Part shown: in pieces, positions 13,572 to 20,449 of the stretch
Numbering within the stretch: the first letter of the stretch is position 1
How the letters are laid out: every line of letters starts with the position of its first letter
Virus record (IMG/VR): IMGVR_UViG_3300031825_000066
Span: 1-24,643 of that record
Length of the DNA stretch: 24,643 nucleotides
Reading direction: 5' to 3' (one strand)
From: a virus
Program-made: the position numbers and the translations under genes
The notes under the pieces: generated by a model
Seen by the model: the letters and a program-made list of their open reading frames with translations, nothing else
The model's database searches: none
What the model was told of the DNA's origin: nothing

Positions 13572-15030
13572 CTGGCTCCAGCTGCGCGGCATCTGGCGAC
13601 AGGACCCGCTCCTCTACGCGAAGCAACGGCTAGGCCTGAACCCCACTGTTCAGCAGGGCCAGCTGCTCGATGCCATTGCGCCTGATGGCGCCAAGGTCAG
13701 CGTCCGGGCCGGTCATGGTGTCGGCAAGTCTGCAAGCGTCGGGTCCGCCATCTGGTGGATGCTCGAATGCTTCGACTACCCAAAGATTCCCTGCACCGCA
13801 CCAAGCGCGTCGCAGCTACGGGACGTGCTCTGGTCCGAGCTTGGCAAATGGGCGCGCCGGTCGGATGATCTCAGCCGGGCGCGCGGCATCCCGGAAGATC
13901 TCTGGCTGTCCAATCTGTTCACGATCAATCAGGACCGCATCGCCGATAAGGGCGCGCCGGACCAGTGGTTCGCTGTTGCCCGTACCGCCCGCAAGGAAAA
14001 CCCCGACGCGCTGCAGGGGTTCCATGCCAGCGGGATCAGGATCAGCGCCGACGGCGAGACGATCGAGGAAATCGCCGAAGACGGACAGATCATGTTCGTG
14101 GTCGAGGAAGCCTCGGGCGTCGCCGATGCAATCTTCGAGGTCGCTGAGGGCGCGTTGTCCAGTCACGGCGCCCGCCTTCTCATGGTCGGTAACCCGACTC
14201 GCAACACCGGCTATTTCGCTCGTTCACACAAGCAGGACCGGGCGGACTTCAAGACCCTGCACTTCTGCTGCGCCGATAGCCCGCTCGTTGATGCCGGTTA
14301 CCGCGACAGGCTAGTCCGCAAGTTCGGCGAGGGCTCTAACGTCGTCCGTGTCCGCGCCGACGGTGAGTTTCCGAAGCAGGATGATGACACGCTCATCGCG
14401 CTCGAGGAGGTTGAGGGCGCGATCGAGCGCACCAATCCAGCACCATCCGGCGAAAGACGGATGGGTGTCGATGTCGCACGCTTCGGTGACGACCGTACCG
14501 TTTTCATCCTGCGGGTCGGGAACCAGATCGAGGAGTGCGAGATCAGGTCGAAGCAGGATACGATGGCATCGGCTGGCCAGGCCATGGCGTTCTACAAGAA
14601 ATGGCGCGCGGATAAGGTCTATGTCGATGCCAATGGCGTCGGCGCCGGTGTCGCGGATCGGCTGGCGGAACAGAATATCCCGGTCGTTGCCGTCATGGTC
14701 TCCGAAAAGGCCCCGGAGCGGTCGCAATGGTCGAAGGTCGATGGCCAGCCCGCCAAGATCCGGGACCATATCTGGATGGAAGTCGCGCAGTGGATCCACG
14801 ACGAGGAGCCATGCTTCGGGCCCCTGGAACGTGACACCGCGGAGGATCTGGCTGGCGAGCTCGCATCGGTGAAGTACAAGATCGATTCGTCCGGGCGCGT
14901 CGTCGTCGAATCCAAGGATGAGATGAAGCGGCGCGGTCTCCGCTCACCGGATATCGCGGATGCCGTCGGCCTCACCTTTGCGCCGAGCGACTTCAACATC
15001 GACACATTCATCAAGGCGTATGGCGGATGA
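13546..15030 (+). CDS. terL: Terminase large subunit
   Basis: A 494-aa packaging motor. ATG 13546 is chosen for its AAGGA site; the in-frame start at 13525 lacks one. The ATPase domain shows Walker A GHGVGKS (56-62), Walker B FVVEEA (184-189) and coupling motif GNPTRNTG (215-222). The RNase H-like nuclease domain shows GVDVARFGDDRTV (307-319, Asp309), YVDANGVGAG (359-368, Asp361) and DIADAVGLTF (469-478). All key residues appear intact and length is normal. It powers DNA translocation through the portal encoded next, whose start overlaps its stop by ATGA. Confidence 0.96.
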   Translation: MPSAQEASDWLQLRGIWRQDPLLYAKQRLGLNPTVQQGQLLDAIAPDGAKVSVRAGHGVGKSASVGSAIWWMLECFDYPKIPCTAPSASQLRDVLWSELGKWARRSDDLSRARGIPEDLWLSNLFTINQDRIADKGAPDQWFAVARTARKENPDALQGFHASGIRISADGETIEEIAEDGQIMFVVEEASGVADAIFEVAEGALSSHGARLLMVGNPTRNTGYFARSHKQDRADFKTLHFCCADSPLVDAGYRDRLVRKFGEGSNVVRVRADGEFPKQDDDTLIALEEVEGAIERTNPAPSGERRMGVDVARFGDDRTVFILRVGNQIEECEIRSKQDTMASAGQAMAFYKKWRADKVYVDANGVGAGVADRLAEQNIPVVAVMVSEKAPERSQWSKVDGQPAKIRDHIWMEVAQWIHDEEPCFGPLERDTAEDLAGELASVKYKIDSSGRVVVESKDEMKRRGLRSPDIADAVGLTFAPSDFNIDTFIKAYGG

Positions 15031-16568
15031 CCCGACGAGCACAGCGCCGCGCTCGTGGGCGGCAGCAAGGCCAGGGCGCAGCAGCGGCCCAGCCATTTAA
15101 CGATTCGTTCCAGAACCTGCAGGCGCGCCTCGGCACCGGCTCGGGCAATATCGGAGATGCTTCGGGCTACGTCCAATCGAACCTGATCACGCGCATGCCC
15201 AGGCAACTGGAGTTCATGTACCGCGGATCATGGATCGTCGGTGCGGTAGTCGATTCGGTCGCGGATGACATGACGCGCCAGGGCGTCGATTTCGGGACAG
15301 CGATCGATCCGGATATCGGGTTGGCCATGCAGGCCCGGCAGGACGATCTCCAGCTTTGGACCGGCATCAGCGACACGATCAAGTGGGCGCGGCTCTACGG
15401 CGGCGCGATCGGCGTCATGCAGATCGATGGGCAGGATCTTTCGACCCCGCTCGACGTCAAGACCATCGGCAAGGACCAGTTCCTCGGCGTCCTCCCGCTG
15501 TCACGGTGGGAGTTGAACCCGAATACGACCGATCTCGTGACGAACATGGGGGCATCCGTCGGCAAGCCGGAAATCTATACGGTTGGCCCAAACGCGACGG
15601 CGTTGCAGAACAAGGAAATCCATCACACCCGCGTGATGCGGATCGAGGGAATCAAGCTCCCCTATTTCCAGCGCCTTGCCGAACAGGGCTGGGGCCTGTC
15701 GGTCATCGAACGGATGTACGACCGTCTCCTCGCCTATGACAGTTCGACCACGGGCGCAGCGCAGCTGGTGTTCAAGGCGTATCTGCGGACGCTCAAGGTC
15801 GAAGGCCTGCGCGATATCCTCGCGCGCGGCGGCGCGGTCTTTGATGCGCTGGTCAATAACGTCGAGATGATTCGTCAGTTCCAGTCGACCGAGGGTCTGA
15901 CTCTCATCGATACGAAGGACGAGTTCGAGGCGCTGACCTACACCTTCGCCGGGCTCAACGACCTCCTGCTCGGGTTCGGGCAGCAGATCTCGGGTGCGAC
16001 CCAGATCCCACTGGTCCGCCTGTTCGGGCAGTCTCCGGCCGGCCTCAATGCTACCGGCGACAGCGACATCCGGAACTATTACGACACGATCAAGTCGCGG
16101 CAGGAGACTGATCTCCGCGCGCCGGTCAACCTGATCATGGATTGCCTCTACCGCTCGGTGACGGGCAAGTCGCCGCCTGCGGGCTTTCGACCCCAGTTCA
16201 ATCCGTGCTGGCAGCTGTCCGAAAGCGAGAAGGCGGAGATCGCCAAGAATGTCGGTGACACCGTCGGCGCGGCCTACAATGACCAGATCATCAGCCGCTC
16301 GGTCGCGCTGAAGGAGCTGAAGCAGTCCGCCGAGACGACGGGCGTCTTCAGCAATATCACTGACGCCGACATCACCGAGGCTGAGAACGAGCCAGACCCG
16401 ATCATGGGCGAAGACGGCGAGGATGACGATGGACCTGTCCCCGCACGCGACCCGGCTGATGGCGAGAGCGGAACGGCGAGGAGCCCGGTTCCAGGACCGA
16501 ATGCCGGGGCAGAAGAGCCACCAGCAGGCGATGAAAGCCGAAAGGTTCTACGGCTCGCGGCTACGTAG
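15027..16568 (+). CDS. Portal protein, DUF1073 (HI1409-like) family
   Basis: A 513-aa protein in ATGA overlap with terL. Features of the DUF1073 portal family include NLITRMPRQLEFMYRGSWIV, DDMTRQGVDFG, KWARLYGGAIGVMQIDGQD, IHHTRVMRIEGIKLPYF, the GWGLSVIERMYDRL helix and IPLVRLFGQSPAGLNATGDS. It forms the dodecameric DNA channel at one capsid vertex. This family is sometimes annotated by its link to anti-CBASS Acb1, but I see no paired H-x-T motifs of a 2H phosphoesterase here, so it is a plain portal. The last 49 codons (acidic, Pro/Gly-rich, disordered) overlap the next gene in another frame. Confidence 0.93.
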   Translation: MTRRAQRRARGRQQGQGAAAAQPFNDSFQNLQARLGTGSGNIGDASGYVQSNLITRMPRQLEFMYRGSWIVGAVVDSVADDMTRQGVDFGTAIDPDIGLAMQARQDDLQLWTGISDTIKWARLYGGAIGVMQIDGQDLSTPLDVKTIGKDQFLGVLPLSRWELNPNTTDLVTNMGASVGKPEIYTVGPNATALQNKEIHHTRVMRIEGIKLPYFQRLAEQGWGLSVIERMYDRLLAYDSSTTGAAQLVFKAYLRTLKVEGLRDILARGGAVFDALVNNVEMIRQFQSTEGLTLIDTKDEFEALTYTFAGLNDLLLGFGQQISGATQIPLVRLFGQSPAGLNATGDSDIRNYYDTIKSRQETDLRAPVNLIMDCLYRSVTGKSPPAGFRPQFNPCWQLSESEKAEIAKNVGDTVGAAYNDQIISRSVALKELKQSAETTGVFSNITDADITEAENEPDPIMGEDGEDDDGPVPARDPADGESGTARSPVPGPNAGAEEPPAGDESRKVLRLAAT

Positions 16569-17220
16569 GATCGCCGCTCACATCGGCGAACTGGTCAGCG
16601 CGAATCCTCCGGAGACGCCAGAGCAATCGGCGACCCTGCTGGATCATCTCCGCCGCTACTCGCTCGTCATCACGCCGTGGGCGAACAGCGTGGCGCAGCA
16701 GATGATCGCCGATGTCGCCCGCGAGGACCGGAATGTCTGGCGGGCGCGCGGCGCCGAGATGGGCCGGCTGCTGCACCGCGAGATTGAGACGGCGCCGACC
16801 GGTCTTGCGATGCAGCAGATCCTCGCCGAGCAGGTCGGGTTGATCACGTCGCTACCGATCGAGGCGGCCGAGCGCGTTCATAAGCTGACGATCGAGGGCA
16901 TCACGAACTCGACGCGGGCGAAGGAAATCGCGGCCGAGATCATGCGCACCGGCGAGGTGACGAAATCCCGCGCCATGACGATCGCGCGGACCGAGGTATC
17001 GCGCACGGCCACGACGCTGACGATGGTGCGGGCGCAGCACGTCGGCTCGACCTATTTCGAATGGGTGATCGCAGATTCGCGCGCCCGGCCTTCGCACAAG
17101 GCATTGAACCATCAGCGGTTCAGGTGGGACACGCCACCGGAGTGCGATCCTGGGTATCACGCGCTGCCGGGCTGTATCTGGAACTGCAGGTGCCGCCCGC
17201 GCCCGATATTCGACGGCTGA
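16423..17220 (+). CDS. Minor head / head morphogenesis protein (SPP1 gp7, Mu gpF-like)
   Basis: A 265-aa protein from ATG 16423, or 16429, overlapping the portal by 146 bases. N-terminal basic helices (RFYGSRLRRIAAHIGELVSA) lead to the family's C-terminal module: ARTEVSRTATTLTMVRAQHV, YFEWVIADSRARPSHKALNH and GYHALPGCIWNCRCRPRPIF, with a Cys/His arrangement near the end. These proteins are packaged in a few copies near the portal and help assembly or DNA ejection. The overlapping start is unusual; a later start such as the MARAERRGARF methionine would shorten the overlap. Confidence 0.9.
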   Translation: MTMDLSPHATRLMARAERRGARFQDRMPGQKSHQQAMKAERFYGSRLRRIAAHIGELVSANPPETPEQSATLLDHLRRYSLVITPWANSVAQQMIADVAREDRNVWRARGAEMGRLLHREIETAPTGLAMQQILAEQVGLITSLPIEAAERVHKLTIEGITNSTRAKEIAAEIMRTGEVTKSRAMTIARTEVSRTATTLTMVRAQHVGSTYFEWVIADSRARPSHKALNHQRFRWDTPPECDPGYHALPGCIWNCRCRPRPIFDG

Positions 17221-17222
17221 CC

Positions 17223-17639
17223 ATGGTAAAGCTGGTTCGGATCCACATCCAGGTTCGTGACACTGCCCCTGCGCTTCACGGTGCTGGCGTCATGTGTGTC
17301 GACCCCGACGGGCGCATCCTGTTCCTGAAGCGGAGCGAGGCCGCCGGCAGCCATCCCTCCACATGGTGCTTTCCGGGCGGTTCGATCGAGCCGAGCGAAG
17401 GCGCCAGATCCGCGGCACGGAGGGAGGCGAGGGAAGAGGTTGGCGTCAATGTCGCCGCTCCGCTCACCGGGCCGATCGATACCCGGATGGGATTTGCGAC
17501 CTATCTGGCCAGGCTCGCCCGGCAGTTCGACGTCGTGTTGAATGATGAGCATACCGACGCGGTCTGGGCATTGCCGACAGCCGCGCCGCAGCCGCTGCAT
17601 CCCGGAGTGGCTGCTACACTGAAAATGTTGGTCAACTAA
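17223..17639 (+). CDS. NUDIX hydrolase in the phage head operon
   Basis: A 138-aa protein starting two bases after the gpF-like stop. It carries a complete Nudix box at 53-75 (G-x5-E-x7-REAREEVGV), preceded by the usual GVMCVDPDGRILFLKRSE strand pair and TWCFPGG. NUDIX enzymes hydrolyse nucleoside diphosphates linked to another group; the substrate cannot be told from sequence. Position among virion genes suggests production late in infection, perhaps to cleanse nucleotides or remove a defence signal. Its TAA stop lies within the left copy of the IS target duplication, which kept the gene whole. Confidence 0.92.
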   Translation: MVKLVRIHIQVRDTAPALHGAGVMCVDPDGRILFLKRSEAAGSHPSTWCFPGGSIEPSEGARSAARREAREEVGVNVAAPLTGPIDTRMGFATYLARLARQFDVVLNDEHTDAVWALPTAAPQPLHPGVAATLKMLVN

Positions 17640-17640
17640 A
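17633..17640. repeat. Left 8-bp target-site duplication of the IS element
   Basis: CAACTAAA directly precedes the left inverted repeat and matches exactly the eight bases that follow the right inverted repeat at 19586-19593. Eight-base duplications are characteristic of the IS1595 family. This copy supplies the TAA stop (17637-17639) of the NUDIX gene. Confidence 0.95.
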
Positions 17641-17662
17641 GGGAATTATATACATGACTCCC
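17641..17662. repeat. Left terminal inverted repeat of the IS
   Basis: Begins GGGAATTATATAC and ends ACTCCC; 20 of 22 bases match the reverse complement of 19564-19585. The methyltransferase stop codon lies only 9 bases inside it. Confidence 0.9.
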
Positions 17663-17670
17663 TTTTCCTC

Positions 17671-18459
17671 TCACGCCATGCGAGCCAAAAGGGAGTGTTG
17701 GTCGGCCTCAATCCGAGCGCAGGCCATGTCGAAAAAGCGGGTGCTCAATTCGACGCCAACGAACTTTCGTCCAGCGCGCAGAGCGGCAATCGCAGTGGTC
17801 CCGGAGCCCATGAAAGGATCGAACACGATGGCCGGATCGGTGGCTTCAATGGCTTTGGCCGGAAGCTCAAGCGGGAACGGCGCGGGATGATCGCTGCCAA
17901 TATCAGGCCGCATAGACCACACATCCCCAAGCCCGGATACGCCCCGCGATTTCAGGCGGAAGGCGGGCTTTGCTATGAGCATGATCCATTCGCTGGTCGG
18001 CATGAAGGAAGCGGGACTGTAGTTCATGCCGCCAGGGCGCGCCCATGTGATAATCTGGCGCAATTCCACCTCGGGCGGCATCAATTCGAGCGGCGTCCAG
18101 AGCTTGGTCCCGATGACGCGAGGCTTGTGGTTATAGAATATCGCGCCGCCGGCAGAGAGGCCCGCCCACATCGCGCTTACAACAGCGCGCTGCCAAGCAA
18201 CGTATTCCTCCCAATCCATCGTGTCTTCGTGCTGACCATACACGATACCGACGCCTCCATCGGCCCCGGATTTCCACTTTGCACGCCCGCCAGCGCCAGC
18301 CTTATTGCCGGGTTTCCAGTGCCCCAAGCGCGCCCACGGCGCTCCACCGAGGTTGTAGGGCGGAGAGGTGACGGCAATATCGAACTCGCCGACATGCGGG
18401 ATCGCGTCGAGGCAATCAGCGCGGTAGAGGGTTGCGTTTCCAATCTGAACTTTTTCCAT
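17671..18459 (-). CDS. IS-borne DNA methyltransferase (beta class)
   Basis: A 262-aa protein, start ATG 18459. Motif IV TSPPYN (31-36) comes first and motif I DPFMGSGTT (214-222) near the end, the beta-class order; FVGVELSTRFFDMACARIEA completes the AdoMet site. The compact length leaves a recognition region at about 40-190, containing GGVGIVYGQHEDTMDWEEYV. The product is N4-methylcytosine or N6-methyladenine; the target is unknown. No endonuclease accompanies it. It begins one base after the 46-aa gene on the same strand and is probably transcribed from the transposase promoter. It is clearly different from the phage methyltransferase at 4112 in length and middle region. Confidence 0.92.
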   Translation of the reverse strand: MEKVQIGNATLYRADCLDAIPHVGEFDIAVTSPPYNLGGAPWARLGHWKPGNKAGAGGRAKWKSGADGGVGIVYGQHEDTMDWEEYVAWQRAVVSAMWAGLSAGGAIFYNHKPRVIGTKLWTPLELMPPEVELRQIITWARPGGMNYSPASFMPTSEWIMLIAKPAFRLKSRGVSGLGDVWSMRPDIGSDHPAPFPLELPAKAIEATDPAIVFDPFMGSGTTAIAALRAGRKFVGVELSTRFFDMACARIEADQHSLLARMA

Positions 18460-18460
18460 T

Positions 18461-18601
18461 CTACTCTGCCCTCGCCTTTGCGACCTTCTTGGCGCGTTTT
18501 TTCCGGTCCTTCGCTGCGTCGGAGACCGGCTTGGGCCGGTAGCGCAGCACCACGTCCGCGATGGCGTCCAGAATGGCTGGCGGTTTCGGAGCCTCGCTCA
18601 T
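18461..18601 (-). CDS. 46-aa basic passenger protein of the IS
   Basis: Start ATG 18601 overlaps the transposase stop as ATGA, and the stop lies one base before the methyltransferase start. MSEAPKPPAILDAIADVVLR is followed by YRPKPVSDAAKDRKKRAKKV, a short helix then a strongly basic tail rich in Lys/Arg/Ala. This suggests nucleic-acid binding or an accessory to the methyltransferase or transposase. I recognise no named family. Exact fit between two genes is the evidence for translation. Confidence 0.7.
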   Translation of the reverse strand: MSEAPKPPAILDAIADVVLRYRPKPVSDAAKDRKKRAKKVAKARAE

Positions 18602-19518
18602 GCGACCAGCCCGGCATAGGTGAGGCGCTTGCCCGCCGAACTGGCGATGAAGCTATCGAGCCGCGCCAGCGTGTGACGCTTCACGTCTCCCTCATTCAGG
18701 CGGAACGCGAACTCGTTGACGTAGCGGCCAAGGTGCTTCGGGCTGGCGTGGTGATAGACGCCGATCAGACCGCGCTTGAGCACCGCGAACACGCTCTCGA
18801 TGCCGTTCGTGGTGACGTTGCCGCGCCGGTATTCGCCCGCACTGTGGTTGATCGTGTCGTGCTTGTAGATCAGCCCGCCGAGGCGGTTGTAGATGGCGCT
18901 TTCGTCAGTGTGAATGGTCGAGCCCGCCTCGATATGACGGTAAGCGAAGCCTGTAGCGGTGCGGCGCGTGACCATGCTCGGCACCTCCGCCTTGACCCGG
19001 CCCGTGCTGCGCTCGCGGGCGGCGATGACGGCAGTCTTGCCGATCGCTCCGCGCCCCAAGCCCTCGCGCTTGGCCGCGTGCTTGTTCTTCTCGACGCCGC
19101 CGACGTAGGTTTCGTCCACCTCGACAATGCCGGTCAGCTTGGTCAGGTCGGAGCCGCAAGCCTCGCGCAGCCGGTGCAGGATGAACCACGCCGTCTTTTG
19201 CGTGACGCCGATCTCCTTCGCTAGTTGCAGGCTGCTGATGCCCTTCCGGGCCGTCACCAACAGATACATGGCATAGACCCACTTGTGCAGCGGGACGTGG
19301 CTGCGCTCGAAGATGGTGCTCGTCCGCACGGTGAAATCCTCCTTGCACTGGTTGCAGCGGTAGTAGCCACCCTTCCGCGTCGTGATGCGCTCGCCCATGC
19401 CGCACACCGGGCAGCGCGGACCTTCCGGCCAAAGCCGGGCTTCAAGGTAGGCGCGGGCTGTCTCGGCATCGGGGATCATGGCGAACAACTCGAAGGTGGA
19501 AATGGTGGACTTGCTCAT
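18598..19518 (-). CDS. IS1595-family transposase (ISXO2-like DDE)
   Basis: A 306-aa protein with AAGGGA ahead of ATG 19518. An N-terminal zinc ribbon (Cys36, Cys39, Cys55, Cys58) precedes a helix-turn-helix (SSLQLAKEIGVTQKTAWFIL). The catalytic core shows VDETYVGG (Asp135), HTDES (Asp205) and NGIESVFAVLKRG (Asn238/Glu241), the ISXO2-like layout. No frameshift or missing motif is visible, and with matching ends and target duplication the element may still be active. It probably promotes its own transcription from the right end inward. Confidence 0.95.
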   Translation of the reverse strand: MSKSTISTFELFAMIPDAETARAYLEARLWPEGPRCPVCGMGERITTRKGGYYRCNQCKEDFTVRTSTIFERSHVPLHKWVYAMYLLVTARKGISSLQLAKEIGVTQKTAWFILHRLREACGSDLTKLTGIVEVDETYVGGVEKNKHAAKREGLGRGAIGKTAVIAARERSTGRVKAEVPSMVTRRTATGFAYRHIEAGSTIHTDESAIYNRLGGLIYKHDTINHSAGEYRRGNVTTNGIESVFAVLKRGLIGVYHHASPKHLGRYVNEFAFRLNEGDVKRHTLARLDSFIASSAGKRLTYAGLVA

Positions 19519-19563
19519 GGCTTTTCCCTTGGGTTACCGGGCAAAACTAGCCCGAAAAGGCGA

Positions 19564-19585
19564 GGGAGTAAAGTATATAATTCCC
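19564..19585. repeat. Right terminal inverted repeat of the IS
   Basis: Reverse complement reads GGGAATTATATAC then TTTACTCCC, matching the left end except for two bases. The transposase promoter should lie between here and 19518; that stretch also has a small CGGGC/GCCCG hairpin. Confidence 0.9.
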
Positions 19586-19593
19586 CAACTAAA
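19586..19593. repeat. Right 8-bp target-site duplication of the IS element
   Basis: CAACTAAA, identical to 17633-17640. This copy supplies the stop codon (complement of CTA at 19589-19591) of the leftward gene at 19589-19831. Confidence 0.95.
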
Positions 19594-19831
19594 CCGGATC
19601 GGCCTTAGGCCCGCTACCGAATATCCAGTCCTGCCGGTCCAGCGCAGCCCGCGCGATCTCGTGAGGATCGCCCTCGCCAGCCTCGATCCTCCGCAATGCC
19701 TGCCGCAACCGCTCGATATAGTCCGCCGCCTCCCAACCGGTGCCTTCCTCGGCCGGTCCATCGAACTCGACGGCCTCGAGCCTCGCCCAGGTCCGCAACT
19801 CTTCGACGATCAATTCGGCGTCCGACCGCAT
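19589..19831 (-). CDS. Small leftward acidic phage protein in the head module
   Basis: An 80-aa protein. ATG 19831 has GAGG at proper spacing and is preferred over a TTG at 19861. MRSDAELIVEELRTWARLEA is followed by DYIERLRQALRRIEAGEGDP and DWIFGSGPKADPV; it is mostly helical and acidic. It is the only phage gene in the head module on the minus strand, so it may be a separately expressed cargo gene (moron). Its stop is inside the right target duplication; before the IS inserted, that stop overlapped the NUDIX stop in opposite orientation. Function unknown. Confidence 0.65.
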   Translation of the reverse strand: MRSDAELIVEELRTWARLEAVEFDGPAEEGTGWEAADYIERLRQALRRIEAGEGDPHEIARAALDRQDWIFGSGPKADPV

Positions 19832-19860
19832 CGTGTCCCTCAGCTCATGGAGCCCAAACA

Positions 19861-20445
19861 ATGGTTTTGCCCCGTTACGCCCTGAAGGGCAACTTCAATG
19901 GCGCGCTCGCGAACGCCGCCAGCTTCAAGCTGAACAGCCTGACGGCGACCATCGTCCTGACGAACGCGGGCGCCCCGGTCAACGGCACGAGCGGCACCGG
20001 AGCCGGTGTGGCCGTCCCGGGCCAGTTGTTGGTCGATACGACCAACGGGGTGCTGTACATGAACAGCAACACCCAGGCCTCGCCGACATGGTCCACGCAG
20101 GGCGGAGCGGCGATCGAGCAGCAGACGGTCGCGGACGGGCTCACGGCGAGCACCACGCAGACGCTGGCCGGTGCGCTGGCCCTGACCGCGAGGATCAACC
20201 GCGTCACGACCAGCGCGACATCGGGTAATGCCGTGAAGCTTGCAGCCCTCTCCCCCGGCCAGTCGCAGACGATCTACAATGCCGCGGCGAACCCGATCAA
20301 GGTTTTCCCCGCCGCATCCGGTGTCGCGATCGATGGCGGCACGGCCGGCGCCGCGGTCACGCTGACCAACGCGCTTCGCGCGGTGTTCACTTGCACCGCC
20401 GCCAACGTGATCGTCAGCGCCCAGCTCGGCGCGGTCTCCGCATAA
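19861..20445 (+). CDS. Phage structural protein, fibre/decoration-like
   Basis: A 194-aa protein with GGAG upstream of ATG 19861. It is rich in Ala, Thr, Asn and Val and low in charge (LNSLTATIVLTNAGAPVNGT; NPIKVFPAASGVAIDGGTAG; LRAVFTCTAANVIVSAQLGA), the composition of beta-rich virion surface proteins. An N-terminal PGQLLVDTTNGVLYMN segment is like those of phage head or tail fibre proteins. It lies between the NUDIX/IS region and the protease gene, so a head-surface role is more likely than tail. Assignment is by composition and position. Confidence 0.6.
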   Translation: MVLPRYALKGNFNGALANAASFKLNSLTATIVLTNAGAPVNGTSGTGAGVAVPGQLLVDTTNGVLYMNSNTQASPTWSTQGGAAIEQQTVADGLTASTTQTLAGALALTARINRVTTSATSGNAVKLAALSPGQSQTIYNAAANPIKVFPAASGVAIDGGTAGAAVTLTNALRAVFTCTAANVIVSAQLGAVSA

Positions 20446-20449
20446 TCCG

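Larger units (their letters stand above)
17641..19585 (-). mobile_element. IS1595-family (ISXO2-like) element carrying a DNA methyltransferase
   Basis: A complete 1,945-base element. The ends are imperfect inverted repeats: GGGAATTATATAC at 17641-17653 and its complement at 19573-19585, extended to about 22 bases with two mismatches (both ending ACTCCC). Flanking 8-bp duplications are perfect, so the insertion is little decayed. It holds three leftward genes in order: transposase, a 46-aa basic protein and a DNA methyltransferase, the first two overlapping by ATGA. IS1595-family elements with passenger genes are known. Because both ends enclose all three genes, the methyltransferase moves with the transposase and is not a phage gene. 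Confidence 0.93.

Noticed and set aside
12597-13592. Leftward 331-codon ORF
   Set aside because: Antisense to the terminase small subunit and its upstream gene; no motif.
15027-16568. Acb1 anti-CBASS enzyme fused to the portal
   Set aside because: The family is sometimes named for Acb1, but no paired H-x-T motifs are present and the C-terminus is a disordered acidic tail.
17695-19224. Rightward 509-codon ORF across the IS
   Set aside because: Antisense to methyltransferase and transposase, both of which have clear catalytic motifs on the minus strand.
17641-19585. Restriction-modification system
   Set aside because: Only a methyltransferase is present; the other genes are transposase and a 46-aa basic protein too small for an endonuclease.
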